A stretch of 64,000 nucleotides of DNA from Motilibacter peucedani (GCF_003634695.1 NZ_RBWV01000012.1:1-64000); one strand, 5' to 3'. Counted from the first letter of the stretch, positions 54,851-64,000 are shown. Numbers and translations: made by a program. The notes: generated by a model from the sequence alone, not told the origin.

Positions 54851-57166
54851 GAGGACGGTGGCGGGCGGGAGACCGTCGACGCGCACGGTGACGGTCGCGG
54901 CGCCCGGCCCGTCGGCGCGCACGAAGCCGACCATCCGTCCGAGGTGCGCGCGCCGCGAGCCGGACCGGCCGTCCTCGCGGTCGAGCAGGTCGCCGGTCTC
55001 CAGCGCCACCAGGGTGACCGGACCCTCGACCTCCCAGTGCAGCCGGCCGTCGTAGCGCGGCACCGGGTTGTCCGCCGCGTCGACCACGTGGACCGTCACG
55101 TGCGCGAGCTGACCCGGGGCGAGCTGGGGCCGGTCGACGCCGAGCACGAGCGCAGCTGGTGGTCCAGCGGTGTGGAGGAGATCGGTCACCGGTTCCTCGC
55201 CCGCGTCGCTCGCCACGACGTACAGCGATCCTGGCTCGTAGGCGACGTCCCAGTGCAGTGCGCCGTCCGTCGACTCCGTGCGGTGCCGGACGCCCGCGGA
55301 CACGTCGTTGACGAACAGCTCGGCGCTCTCGCAGGTGGTGAAGCAGACCACCCGAGCCGTGGTGCCGACAGCGGAGTCCCACGCTCGCACGACGTCGCGG
55401 TAGGGCCAGCCGCGCCCCTCGGGCACCGGCAGCGGCGCGACACCGAGCCAGGCCATGGGCACCGGGCTCCAGAGGCTCCGACGCCAGTGGTAGTGCGGCT
55501 TGGGGAAGCCTGCGAGATCGAGAAGGCCGGCGCCGTTGCCGCGCGCCGGCCACTCGTGCACCTCGCCGAGGTAGTCCACGCCGGTCCACAGGAACTGCCC
55601 GGAGATGAAGTCGTTGTCGGCGACACCGCGCCACGCGTCCCAGGTGTGGGAGTTCTCGCTGCCGTAGAGCACTCGTGCCGGGTAGGCGGCGTGGTCGTCG
55701 GCGTAGCGGTACTCCTGGTAGTTGTAGCCCACGACGTCGAGCGCGTCGGCGAACCCGACCTCGTTGGCGACGACCGCCGCCGCGAGCCCCGCGGTGACCG
55801 GCCGCGTGTCGTCGTGCTCCTTGACGACTGCTACCAGGCGCCGCGCGATCTCGCCCATGCGCGCGGCATCGGGCCGCTCGGGCTCGTAGCCGCTGCCGTA
55901 GATCTGCGGGTTGGGCCCGATGTCGAGCGCCGGGTGGGAGTAGGGGTCGTTGGGGTAGTCGATCTCGTTGCCGATGCTCCACATGACGATGCTGGGGTGG
56001 TTGCGCCCGCGGCGGACCATGTCGGCGAGGTCGCGCTCGCCCTCGGCGACGAAGTCCGCGGCCGTCCCTTCGTTGCCCGGCTCGCCGAGGTTCCACCCCT
56101 CGAGCCACTTGTTCTTGTTGACCTCCCACTCGTCGAAAGCCTCGTCCTGCACCAGGAACCCGAGCCGGTCGCAGAGGTCGTAGAGGTAGGCGGCGTGCGG
56201 GTTGTGCGACATGCGTACGGCGTTGGTGCCCGCCGCCTTCAGCACGTGCAGCCGGCGCTCCCACACCTCGGACGGCACGGCCGTGCCCAGCACGCCGGCG
56301 TCGTCGTGCAGGCAGACGCCGCGCAGCGTCGTGCTGCGGCCGTTGAGGAAGAAGCCGGCGTCGGGGTCGAAGCGGAAGCTGCGTACGCCGACCGCCACCT
56401 CTTCGTCGTCCAGGACCTCGTCGCCCGCCCGCAGCTCGACGCGCAGTCGGTAGAGGTGCGGGTGCTCGGGGGACCAGAGGCTCGGTGCGTCCAGCGAGAG
56501 CTCGAGCGCGGCTCCTCCGTCCGTGACCTCGGCCGCGGCGCCGGCGACCCTGCGATCGTCGGGCCCGCGCAGCGCGCAGTCGACGGTGAGCCCGTCAGGT
56601 GCAGCGCCGGCGATGTCGAGGCGTACGCGTACGGCCACGGTCGCCGACTCCGCTGACACCTGCGGCGTCGTGACGACGACGCCCCACTCGGCGAGCCGAG
56701 CCGTGCCGGTCGACACGAGGGTGACGGGCCGGTTGATGCCCGAGCCGGTGTACCACCGCGAGTCGGCGTGGGCGGAGTGGTCGACCCGCACGGCGAGCAC
56801 CTGGCGTCCGGAGGGGTCGAGCGCGTCGGTGAGCTCGTAGGTGAAGGAGGCGAAGCCGCTGCCGCGGTGCCCGAGGTGGACGCCGTTGAGCCACACGTCG
56901 CTGCCGCGGTAGACACCGTCGAAGTGCACGAAGTGGCGGGTGCCGGGCTCAGGGACGAGCTCGAAGGCCACGCGGTACCACCCGATGCCTGCGGGCAGGA
57001 AGCCCGTGGCGCTGGCCAAGCCCCGGTCGTGCGGCCCCTCGATGCCCCAGTCGTGCGGCACTGCCTGCGCGCGCCACCCGCTGTCGTCGTGGTCGGGCGA
57101 CTCAGCGCCCGGCGAGTCGCCCAGGGTGAAGCGCCAACCGGTCAGGAGCGGGGTCTCGCGGCGCAC
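54827..57166 (-). CDS. GH2 glycoside hydrolase (beta-galactosidase-like)
   Basis: This 779-residue enzyme has no signal peptide and is probably cytoplasmic. GH2 domains are in order: sugar-binding jelly roll (about 1-155, WLNGVHLGHRGSGFASFTYELTDAL), Ig-like domain (about 165-265), and a TIM barrel from about 270. The acid/base Glu401 is in IVMWSIGNEIDYP and the nucleophile Glu504 in LYGSENSHTWD. A C-terminal Ig-like DUF4982-type region follows. Substrate is probably a beta-galactoside or related plant glycoside. The GTG at 57166 has GAGGAGG upstream. A duplicated 14-bp palindrome lies in its promoter region. Confidence 0.92.
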   Translation of the reverse strand: MRRETPLLTGWRFTLGDSPGAESPDHDDSGWRAQAVPHDWGIEGPHDRGLASATGFLPAGIGWYRVAFELVPEPGTRHFVHFDGVYRGSDVWLNGVHLGHRGSGFASFTYELTDALDPSGRQVLAVRVDHSAHADSRWYTGSGINRPVTLVSTGTARLAEWGVVVTTPQVSAESATVAVRVRLDIAGAAPDGLTVDCALRGPDDRRVAGAAAEVTDGGAALELSLDAPSLWSPEHPHLYRLRVELRAGDEVLDDEEVAVGVRSFRFDPDAGFFLNGRSTTLRGVCLHDDAGVLGTAVPSEVWERRLHVLKAAGTNAVRMSHNPHAAYLYDLCDRLGFLVQDEAFDEWEVNKNKWLEGWNLGEPGNEGTAADFVAEGERDLADMVRRGRNHPSIVMWSIGNEIDYPNDPYSHPALDIGPNPQIYGSGYEPERPDAARMGEIARRLVAVVKEHDDTRPVTAGLAAAVVANEVGFADALDVVGYNYQEYRYADDHAAYPARVLYGSENSHTWDAWRGVADNDFISGQFLWTGVDYLGEVHEWPARGNGAGLLDLAGFPKPHYHWRRSLWSPVPMAWLGVAPLPVPEGRGWPYRDVVRAWDSAVGTTARVVCFTTCESAELFVNDVSAGVRHRTESTDGALHWDVAYEPGSLYVVASDAGEEPVTDLLHTAGPPAALVLGVDRPQLAPGQLAHVTVHVVDAADNPVPRYDGRLHWEVEGPVTLVALETGDLLDREDGRSGSRRAHLGRMVGFVRADGPGAATVTVRVDGLPPATVLVSEPVAR

Positions 57167-57213
57167 GGGCTGCCTCCTCGGGCTCGAGGGCTACAGCCAA
57201 GCACAGCCGGGCT

Positions 57214-57297
57214 CTCCCAGGGCGATGGGCGTCCACGACGTCGTGGGTTCCGGTGGTCGCTCCAGGGCGACGGCGGTCCACGACGTCGTGGGGGACG
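57214..57297 (-). promoter_or_regulatory. Duplicated 14-bp palindrome, candidate operators of the GH2 gene
   Basis: Two perfect copies of CCACGACGTCGTGG lie at 57233-57246 and 57278-57291, exactly 45 bp apart. Each sits in a longer imperfect direct repeat beginning CCAGGGCGAyGG. They lie 67-125 bases upstream of the GH2 start codon, between it and the terminator of the protease gene. A dimeric repressor bound at both sites is plausible; no regulator gene is adjacent. Confidence 0.6.
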
Positions 57298-57302
57298 AGA
57301 CA

Positions 57303-57341
57303 GGCGTCCCCCCGCACCGGCGAGCGGTGCGGAGGGACGCC
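57303..57341 (-). terminator. Strong terminator hairpin of the S8 protease gene
   Basis: The arms GGCGTCCCCCCGCACCG and CGGTGCGGAGGGACGCC pair over 17 positions with one mismatch around a 5-base loop. The hairpin lies 22 bases beyond the minus-strand protease stop. There is no U-tract, as is common in very GC-rich actinomycetes. Confidence 0.75.
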
Positions 57342-57362
57342 TGGGTGGAGCGGTGTGCGTGC

Positions 57363-60300
57363 CTAGCGCAGGCGCACCGTGTCAGCCTGCTCGGAGCCGG
57401 ACTTGTCCTCGAGCGAGACGACGAGCCAGCCCTTCGCCGGCACGCTGGCCAGGCGAGCCCGGTCGACCGCGGCCGGGATGGCGCCCTTGGCGCCGCCCGG
57501 GACGGTGGCGAACTGGCCGGTCTGCAGCGCCGGGTGGAAGGCGTCGAACGAGCCGATCTCGTCGACGATGTCGAACCCTGCTCCGAACAGCGAGAACGCC
57601 GTCGTGAAGAAGTCGACCCGCCCGTGGGCGGCCGTCAGGCCGACCGTGCTGAGCGAGAACGGCAACTCCACGACGGAGGTGTTGATCTCGCCGCCGAGGA
57701 CGTAGCCGCCCACCAGCGCGCCGCTGGCGAGGTCGAGCGTGAACGAGCCGAAGACGCCGTCGGGCGTGCCCGTGGTGAGCAGGCCGTTGTCGACGCCGAC
57801 GACCACGTAGTCGCCCGAGCCGTCACCGTCGGTGTCGAGGAGCACCTCGGTGTCGGCCGCCGCCGCGTTGGCCAGCCGGTCGTGCAGCGAGACCGCGAAG
57901 ACGCCGAGGTCGGAGCTCGGGAACGACTGGACGCCGACCTCCCGCACGTCGGGGGCGTCGAACAGCAGCGGCTGGTCGGTCGAGTCGTCGTCGGCCGATG
58001 CCCACGAGTAGACGTCGGCCGAACCGGCCACCGGCGAGGAGTTCTTCACGCCGATGGCGACCGAGGAGGCGCCCTTCTTGAGCGACACCGAGTGGTCGGC
58101 GCGCACGGCCGAGGTGACCTTCGGGATCATCAGGTAGGGCACGCGCAGCGTCGGAGCACCGCTGGAGACCGGCGTCGCGACGATGTTGCCGGCGACCGCC
58201 TCGAGCTGGTTCGCCGAGGGCGAGCCCGCCGGGGTGGTCGTCACCGTGACCTTGACGCGGACCCAGCCGTGGGCGGGGACCGTGACCGTCGAGGGCGAGA
58301 TCGACACGGTGGTCGCCCCCGAGGCGCGCAGCTCGGCCTCGTCGGTCAGCGCGTAGGTGGCCGCCGAGCCGCTGGTGTTGAGGATGCGCACGTTGTCCGA
58401 GCCGGTGAGCGTCTTGGCGCCCTCCTTGTAGCCGAGCGACACGCTGGTCGCCTTACCGTCGTAGGCGAGCACCGGGGTGGTGATCGCCTCGTCGGGGTCG
58501 ACGAGGCCGGCGCCGGCGAGCACCGGGCTGTAGCCCTTGACGCCCGACGGGTCGGCGGTGTTGACCAGGGCGGCCTTGAGCTGCGCGACCGAGAGGCTCG
58601 GTCGGGCCTGCTTGACCAGCGCCGCTGCGCCGGCGACGAACGGCGCCGACATCGAGGTGCCGGACTCGGTCAGCGGCCCCTTGCCCGTGCCGACACCCGC
58701 AGAGACGACGGAGACGCCGGGGGCGGTGAGGTCCGGCTTGGCCGCGTCACCGACGAGGCCGGGGCCGGAGGAGGTGAAGCTGGCAGGGGCCAGGTAGTTC
58801 GGGTTCGGCAGCCCGGCGCCCTGGGTGAGGCTGGCGGTCTGGCCGTCGAGGCCCTGGAGCTGCACGCCCTGCTCCGGCGTGGCGCCGAGGAAGGGGATGG
58901 TGACGCCGGGGATCGGGCCCTCGATCGGCGGGTAGCCGGGCGAGGAGTTGACCATGATGACCGCGGCCGCACCGGCCTGCTGGCCGTACTGCGCGCGGGC
59001 CACGCGGTCGCAGTCGCCGCGCACCGTCACGACGATGTCGCCGGCGTAGGGCGTGTAGCTGGCCGGGTCGCAGCCCAGCGACTCGTCGGCCGCCGTCGCC
59101 GGGTCGTCCTGCAGCACGACGATCGGCGCGTTGACCGAGGAGACGTCGGCCTGGTTGGAGACCTGCAGGTCGAGGGTGGTGCCCCCGACCGCCAGCCGGG
59201 CGTTCGGCAGGACCGGCACGTTGTCGACTGCCGCGACGCTGATGGCGGCCTTAGAGGTGCTGGGTGCGCCCACGATGTAGGGGCTGTCGCCGTCGTTGCC
59301 GGCGCTGATGACCGAGACGGTGCCGGCCGCGGCGGCGTTCTCGATCGCCTCGTTCTCGGCGTCGTTGCCGACGCCGTAGGGCGAGCCGAGGCTCAGGTTG
59401 ATGATGTCGAGGTGGTGCGCGACGGCCCAGTCGATCGCCGAGATCACGATGTCGTCGCCGACGGTGCCCTCGCAGCCGAAGACCTTCAGGCCGTAGAGGG
59501 TCGCCTTGGGCGCGACGCCCGGGGAGACGACGAAGTCGGTCGCGTCGTAGCCGGCCTGGGAGTAGGGCCCGGTGTAGGTGCCGTCGGCCGTCACGCCCTC
59601 GCCCGCGGCGATGCCGCCGACGTGGGAGCCGTGCCCGTCGCAGTCGAGCGGGTCGGGGTCGGGCTTCGGCACCGGGTTGGTGTCGGCGTCGTAGTCGTTG
59701 CCGACGAAGTCGTAGCCGCCCGCGACCTTGGCGGTCGGGAAGGTGCCCGGCTCGATGACGGTCGGGTCGTTCGACTGGTAGGCCGCGACCGTGCCCGGGC
59801 CGCCGAAGTCGGCGTGGGTGTAGTCGATGCCGGTGTCGATGATGCCGATCTTGACGCCCGAGCCGTCGTAGCCCAGCGCGTCCCAGACCTGGCTCGGCAC
59901 GCCGAGCAGCGGCGAGGGCGCGGAGTCGGCCATCGGCTTGGCCGTGGTGACGGCCTGGACGCCGACGACGCCCGGCAGCTTCGCGGCCTTGGCCAGCGCG
60001 GAGCGGGTCAGCGACACGGAGACGCCGTTGTAGGCGGTGTGCACGCTGGTGCTGACGCGGCCGCCGAGCGCCTTGAGGCTCTTGATGGTCGTGGCCTGCT
60101 GGGCCGTGACGCCGGCGGCGACCGAGCGCTCCTGTGCGGCCGTCAGGGGGGTGCCGGCAGCCTGCGCCGCTGCGGCGGCGACGGCCACCGGGTCCTTGGA
60201 CAGCTGGAGCAGGACCTGCACGCGGCTGGTGCCCTTGGCGCGCGCGAGGATCTTGTCGACCTCGGCCTTGTCGACCTTGGTGCCCTTCGGCAGCTGGTGG

Positions 60301-60431
60301 AGGGTCTTGCCGCCGACCTTGACGGTCTTGGTGGGCGGGAGGTGGCCCGGTTCGGCGGCTGCGGCCGCGACCGGCGTGGAGATGACGAGCAGGGCTGCCG
60401 CGGCGAGCGGGAGCCTTCGACGGATCTGCAC
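57363..60431 (-). CDS. Secreted subtilisin-like serine protease (S8) with PA domain
   Basis: This 1022-residue extracellular protease has a signal peptide (about 1-27) and an inhibitor_I9-like propeptide (about 50-163). A subtilase domain follows with catalytic Asp199 (IGIIDTGIDYTHADFG), His267 (CDGHGSHVGGIAAG) and Ser593 (ESGTSMSAPFVAGAAAL). A protease-associated domain is inserted at about 430-545 (GDIVVTVRGDCDRVARAQYGQQAGAAAVIMVNSSPG). C-terminal Fn3-like domains run to the end, with a final DLGVFAVSLHD..DTEVLLDTDGDGSGDYVVVGVD Asp-rich segment that may bind calcium. The GTG at 60431 has GGAGG upstream. The architecture matches the cucumisin/C5a-peptidase-like group. Confidence 0.93.
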   Translation of the reverse strand: MQIRRRLPLAAAALLVISTPVAAAAAEPGHLPPTKTVKVGGKTLHQLPKGTKVDKAEVDKILARAKGTSRVQVLLQLSKDPVAVAAAAAQAAGTPLTAAQERSVAAGVTAQQATTIKSLKALGGRVSTSVHTAYNGVSVSLTRSALAKAAKLPGVVGVQAVTTAKPMADSAPSPLLGVPSQVWDALGYDGSGVKIGIIDTGIDYTHADFGGPGTVAAYQSNDPTVIEPGTFPTAKVAGGYDFVGNDYDADTNPVPKPDPDPLDCDGHGSHVGGIAAGEGVTADGTYTGPYSQAGYDATDFVVSPGVAPKATLYGLKVFGCEGTVGDDIVISAIDWAVAHHLDIINLSLGSPYGVGNDAENEAIENAAAAGTVSVISAGNDGDSPYIVGAPSTSKAAISVAAVDNVPVLPNARLAVGGTTLDLQVSNQADVSSVNAPIVVLQDDPATAADESLGCDPASYTPYAGDIVVTVRGDCDRVARAQYGQQAGAAAVIMVNSSPGYPPIEGPIPGVTIPFLGATPEQGVQLQGLDGQTASLTQGAGLPNPNYLAPASFTSSGPGLVGDAAKPDLTAPGVSVVSAGVGTGKGPLTESGTSMSAPFVAGAAALVKQARPSLSVAQLKAALVNTADPSGVKGYSPVLAGAGLVDPDEAITTPVLAYDGKATSVSLGYKEGAKTLTGSDNVRILNTSGSAATYALTDEAELRASGATTVSISPSTVTVPAHGWVRVKVTVTTTPAGSPSANQLEAVAGNIVATPVSSGAPTLRVPYLMIPKVTSAVRADHSVSLKKGASSVAIGVKNSSPVAGSADVYSWASADDDSTDQPLLFDAPDVREVGVQSFPSSDLGVFAVSLHDRLANAAAADTEVLLDTDGDGSGDYVVVGVDNGLLTTGTPDGVFGSFTLDLASGALVGGYVLGGEINTSVVELPFSLSTVGLTAAHGRVDFFTTAFSLFGAGFDIVDEIGSFDAFHPALQTGQFATVPGGAKGAIPAAVDRARLASVPAKGWLVVSLEDKSGSEQADTVRLR

Positions 60432-60554
60432 TAGCTGGCCCTCCTGGTGCGAGGTGCGGACGGCGGCGGACCCCGTCCGGCGTGCTGGGTGCTCGGACCA
60501 TAGCAACGCAACCCCGCCCGGGACAGTGCAGCGCGGAAAAGGGATGCGGACGCG

Positions 60555-60591
60555 GGAGGACCCGCACGGCGGCGTGCCGTGCGGGTCCTCC
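60555..60591 (-). terminator. Strong terminator hairpin of the GH2-like gene
   Basis: Perfect 16-base arms GGAGGACCCGCACGGC and GCCGTGCGGGTCCTCC enclose a 5-base loop. The hairpin is 17 bases beyond the minus-strand stop codon at 60608 and upstream of the protease promoter. Confidence 0.8.
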
Positions 60592-60607
60592 TGGGACGTG
60601 CGAGCCG

Positions 60608-63600
60608 CTAGAGCAGCGCGTCCACCAGCGGCAGCAGCGTGCTCTTGGCCGTGGCGCTCACCTTCGATGCCTTGGCCCCCGACACGGCGTCGCGCAGGGC
60701 GTGCGCCTTCTGCGTCGCCGTGGCCGAGTCACCGGCCGCCTGCGCCGACTCGATCGAGTCCACCAGCGACTGGAGGTCGTTGGCGGTGCTCTGCACGATG
60801 TCGCCGCTGCGGGTCAGCGTGCCGACCTGCTGGCGCACCGCCTGGACCGGCGTGCGCGCCGGGAGGAGGGCGTCGAGCAGGGCGGTCAGCTGCGTACGCG
60901 CCGCGACCGTGATGTTTGCCGGTGCCGCGTCGAGGGTGGCCCGGACCGACTGCAGCTTCGCACGCATCGCGCCGAAGTCGTGCGCCGCTTCCGCCGCCGA
61001 GGCGGCGGACAGGGTGCTGCGCAGGCTGCGCGCCGTGCTGGCCGGCACGCCGCCCGAGGCGGCGAGACGGTCGAGGGCGGTGCTGACGTCGCTGATGCGC
61101 GTCACGCTCGGCTCCCCGGCCGCCAGCGAGGCGATCTCGCTGTCGGAGAGGACCCGGTCGTAGGCGTGCACCGAGTCGATGGCGCCGGGGAAGAAGTCCA
61201 CGGCACCGCCGTTGAACTTGCCGCGGCCGATGACCAGGTTGCCCGGGTCGTTCGCGCCGCCGCAGACCGACGCGCTGCCGGCGAGCTTGCCGTCGACGTA
61301 GATCCGGATCTCACCGGCGGCGAGGTCGCGGACACCGGTCAGGTGGTACCACCGGCCGACCTGCGGGGTGCCGACGCCGGTGGCGAGGGCGCGGGTCTGC
61401 GGGTAGCTGAACGCCCACACGTGGTCGGCACCGGAGTACTGCAGGAAGAAGTCGCTGGCCTGCGCCCCGTCCTGGCTCACCACCGTCGCGAAGCCGTCGG
61501 TGCGGTCGATCTTCGCCCACGCCGAGACGGTGTAGCTGCCGGAGGTGTCGAGCACCTGCGCGCCGGTGTCGACGAACTGGTTGCTGCCGTTGAACTGCAG
61601 CGCCTTGCCGCTCGTGCCGGCCGTCCACGTCGGGCCGTTGACCAGCGTGCCGTCGTGGGCGCCGCCGCTCAGGTCCTCGGTGACCGTGCCGGAGCCCTCG
61701 TCGAGCGGCCAGTAGCCGGTGCCGACGAGGCCGGGCTTGCCGGGCTTGACCACGACCGAGCCGGTGCTGGCCCCGGCCGCGATGACCTTCTCGTTGACGG
61801 CCTTGACCTGGGCCGGGTCGACCTTCTCGACACGGCGGTCGTAGGTCCACAGACCGTTGAGCTCGGTCTCGACGTCGGTGATCTGCGTGTAGACCGAACC
61901 GGACAGCCCGCAGCTCGCAGCACCGATCAGCTGGCTGGTGTTGGAGACGTAGGCGTTGGTCAGGTCAGCAGTGGTCTTGAGGTCGGTGCCGTAGTTGCTC
62001 AGCGAGCCGCCAGGCCACGTGTGGCCGGGGATGACCAGGCCGTAGCCGCCGTGCTCGCCGTCCATCGCTGCGCGGTTCGCGTCCGGTGACGGGAACGCCG
62101 GGCCGTTGTACATGTGCCAGTCGATGACGTCGCCGTGGCCCGAGTCGCCCTTCGAGGCGCAGCAGTTGACACCGCTGTGGGCGTCGACCAGGCGCGTCGG
62201 GTCCTGGGCCTTGACGGAGTCGGCGATCTGACCGGTGACCGTGCGGTCCCACTCGCCCCAGCCCTCGTTGAAGGGGATGAAGCCGATGACCGAGGTGTCG
62301 CTGTCGTGCTGGTCGACGATGCGGTGCAGCTGGGTCTGGAAGTTCGCGCGGGCGGTGTCGTTGGTGAAGAAGCCCGCGGGGATGTCCTGCCAGACCATGA
62401 GGCCCAGCCGGTCGGCCCAGTAGTACCAGCGGTCGGGCTCCACCTTGATGTGCTTGCGCACGGTGTTGAAGCCCATCTCCTTGTGCTGCACCAGGTCGAA
62501 GGCGAGCGCCTCGTCGGTCGGAGCGGTGTAGATGCCGTCCGGCCAGTAGCCCTGGTCCAGGGTGGAGAGCAGGAAGGTCGGCTTGCCGTTGAGCACGATG
62601 CGCTGCTTGCCGTTGATGACCTTGAGCCCGATGGAGCGCAGGCCCTGGTAGCTGCCCACGGTGTCGGTCGAGCCGCCGTCGGTCAGCGTGACCTTCAGGT
62701 CGTAGAGGTAGGGGTCGTCGGGCGACCACAGGTGCGGGTTGGCGATGGAGAGCGTCAGGGCGGTGTTCGCCGCGCCGGTCACCGAGCCGTACGTCTTGCC
62801 GTCCTTCGACGCGACGACCGTGACGCTCGCGCCGGCGGAGGCGCTGGCGGACTCGGCCGTGACCTTGAAGTCCGAGCCGGGCACGTCGGAGGTGATCTTC
62901 AGCGAGTCGACGTGGGCGGGCGCGACCGGCTCGAGCCAGACGGTCTGCCAGATGCCCGAGGCCGGCGTGTAGAAGATGCCGCCGGGGTTGTTGGTCTGCT
63001 TGCCGGTGGCCTGGTTGCCGGAGTCGGTCGTGTCGACGACGCCGACGATGACCTCCTGCGGGCCGCTGCCCGTGACGGCGTCGGTGATGTCGGCGCTGAA
63101 CTGGTCGTAGCCGCCGGTGTGCTCGGCCACCTTGGTGCCGTTGACCCACACCGTCGCCGCGTAGTCCACGGCGCCGAAGTTCAGCTTGAGCCGAGCGCCG
63201 CTGCCGATGTTCCAGTCGGCCGGCACGGTGAAGGTGCGGCGGTAGAACATCCGGTCCTCGTGGCGCTGGACGCCCGACAGGACGGACTCGACCGGGTAGG
63301 GGACGAGGATCTTCTCGCCCAGGGTCTGGCCGACCGGGGGAGTGTCGACCGAGTCGGTCGCCGCGAACTGCCAGGTGCCGTTGAGGTTCTGCCACTTGGT
63401 GCGCGTCAGCTGCGGGCGCGGGTAGTCGGGCAGCGCGTTGCTCGGGCTGACCTGCGAGGCCCACGGCGTGGACAGCGTGTAGGTCGAGCCGTTGGTCGCC
63501 GCGACGTTGAACTCAGGCAGCGTCTTCTTCGTCGTCGCCAGGGTGCTCTTGCCGTCGTAGGTGATGCGGACCAGCGAGCCCTTGGTGATCGGCGTCGAGG

Positions 63601-64000
63601 TGGTCAGGATCAGCTTCGAGGCGTCCGACCCGTCGAGGGCCACGCTCGCCAGCGGGAACGCGATGTCGTCGACAGCGACGGTGACGTGCTGCGAGATGTC
63701 GGCAGGGAGGGGCTTGAAGTCGGTGTCGATGTCGAGGGTGGCGTGGGTCCCGCTCGCGTCGACCGCCGCGGTGCCGTTGACCGGGGGCTCGTAGCCCTCG
63801 GGCAGGTAGAACGCCGACGCGGGGATCGGCTCCGAGGGCGTGCTCGGGCTCGACCACGACAGGTGGAGGTTGGAGCCGCCGAAGTCCTCGAAGTACTCGA
63901 CCTTGACGTCGTAGCGCTTCCCGGCCTCGAGCTGCACGGGAGCGCTGGTCTGCCGGTTGTCCCAGTCGTCGACCCAGTGGTCGATGACGAGCTGCCCGCC
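60608..64000 (-). CDS. Secreted multidomain GH2-like glycosidase, 5' end outside window
   Basis: The visible 1130 residues lack the N-terminus and continue past the right edge. In order: the end of a PA14 domain (LVIDHWVDDWDNRQTSAPV...YFEDFGGSNLHLSWSSP), a linker Ig domain, then GH2 sugar-binding, Ig and TIM-barrel domains (YRRTFTVPADWN, GIWQTVWLEPV, MGFNTVRKHIKVEPDRWYYWADRLG). The acid/base Glu is in GFIPFNEGWGEWD and a probable nucleophile in MDGEHGGYGLVIPG. A LamG-like concanavalin domain follows (GYWPLDEGSGTVTEDLSGGAHDG). The last about 150 residues are helical FIMAH-like repeats, which end many secreted actinomycete enzymes. Extracellular action on a polysaccharide or glycan is inferred; substrate unknown. 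Confidence 0.88.
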   Translation of the reverse strand, partial: GGQLVIDHWVDDWDNRQTSAPVQLEAGKRYDVKVEYFEDFGGSNLHLSWSSPSTPSEPIPASAFYLPEGYEPPVNGTAAVDASGTHATLDIDTDFKPLPADISQHVTVAVDDIAFPLASVALDGSDASKLILTTSTPITKGSLVRITYDGKSTLATTKKTLPEFNVAATNGSTYTLSTPWASQVSPSNALPDYPRPQLTRTKWQNLNGTWQFAATDSVDTPPVGQTLGEKILVPYPVESVLSGVQRHEDRMFYRRTFTVPADWNIGSGARLKLNFGAVDYAATVWVNGTKVAEHTGGYDQFSADITDAVTGSGPQEVIVGVVDTTDSGNQATGKQTNNPGGIFYTPASGIWQTVWLEPVAPAHVDSLKITSDVPGSDFKVTAESASASAGASVTVVASKDGKTYGSVTGAANTALTLSIANPHLWSPDDPYLYDLKVTLTDGGSTDTVGSYQGLRSIGLKVINGKQRIVLNGKPTFLLSTLDQGYWPDGIYTAPTDEALAFDLVQHKEMGFNTVRKHIKVEPDRWYYWADRLGLMVWQDIPAGFFTNDTARANFQTQLHRIVDQHDSDTSVIGFIPFNEGWGEWDRTVTGQIADSVKAQDPTRLVDAHSGVNCCASKGDSGHGDVIDWHMYNGPAFPSPDANRAAMDGEHGGYGLVIPGHTWPGGSLSNYGTDLKTTADLTNAYVSNTSQLIGAASCGLSGSVYTQITDVETELNGLWTYDRRVEKVDPAQVKAVNEKVIAAGASTGSVVVKPGKPGLVGTGYWPLDEGSGTVTEDLSGGAHDGTLVNGPTWTAGTSGKALQFNGSNQFVDTGAQVLDTSGSYTVSAWAKIDRTDGFATVVSQDGAQASDFFLQYSGADHVWAFSYPQTRALATGVGTPQVGRWYHLTGVRDLAAGEIRIYVDGKLAGSASVCGGANDPGNLVIGRGKFNGGAVDFFPGAIDSVHAYDRVLSDSEIASLAAGEPSVTRISDVSTALDRLAASGGVPASTARSLRSTLSAASAAEAAHDFGAMRAKLQSVRATLDAAPANITVAARTQLTALLDALLPARTPVQAVRQQVGTLTRSGDIVQSTANDLQSLVDSIESAQAAGDSATATQKAHALRDAVSGAKASKVSATAKSTLLPLVDALL

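Noticed and set aside
56940-60434. A 1164-codon plus-strand open frame across the GH2 start and the protease gene
   Set aside because: It is antisense to two clear genes and reads through a terminator and intergenic palindromes; the composition is Gly/Arg/Asp/Val-rich.

Overview
The window is chromosomal DNA of a very GC-rich actinomycete. The evidence is strong GC bias at third codon positions, frequent GTG starts, many ATGA/GTGA gene overlaps, a SARP-type regulator, Tat and lipoprotein signals, a PPK2, a fused CopD-CtaG protein and a CbtA/CbtB pair. The order or genus cannot be fixed from the sequence alone.

Bases 1 to about 8500 form an accessory region. Coding density is low, codon use is less GC-extreme, genes switch strand, and most are short and unrecognised: a lipoprotein, at least six small proteins with one or two membrane helices, a zinc-ribbon protein, a PH-like protein and a large secreted protein. 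One intact IS30-family element lies here. A short imperfect palindrome (core GGCArGAGCGG) recurs about eight times between these genes. The region ends close to a tRNA-Lys gene whose 3' end faces it.

From about 8500 to 26200 the genes are mostly core or conserved. They include a JmjC/cupin_4 oxygenase preceded by an acidic peptide made of DGGA-type repeats (the most unusual pair in the window), a phosphate transporter with a polyphosphate kinase 2, a secreted GH43 glycosidase, a GAF-PAS-GGDEF diguanylate cyclase, a VWA-MoxR-DUF58-VWA cluster, oligoribonuclease, CopD-CtaG, and tRNA-Lys, tRNA-His and tRNA-Arg.

From 26200 to 44450 there are small conserved and secreted proteins, including an orphan Hcp next to a Tat-exported barrel-like protein. 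A SnoaL/WYL-regulator/phosphotransferase operon follows, then a large SARP-like ATPase regulator. A catabolic operon (SDR, SMP-30 lactonase, D-amino-acid dehydratase-like enzyme, RidA) comes next, followed by a maltokinase-cap protein and an anchored beta-propeller.

From 44450 to 54800 there is a polar amino-acid ABC transporter operon. Divergent from it is a cobalamin-riboswitch operon: cbtB, cbtA, cobD, cobQ, cobN. From 54800 to the right edge the genes are extracellular or glycan-degrading: a GH2 enzyme with a duplicated 14-bp palindrome upstream, a large secreted S8 protease, and a secreted multidomain GH2-like enzyme whose 5' end lies outside the window.
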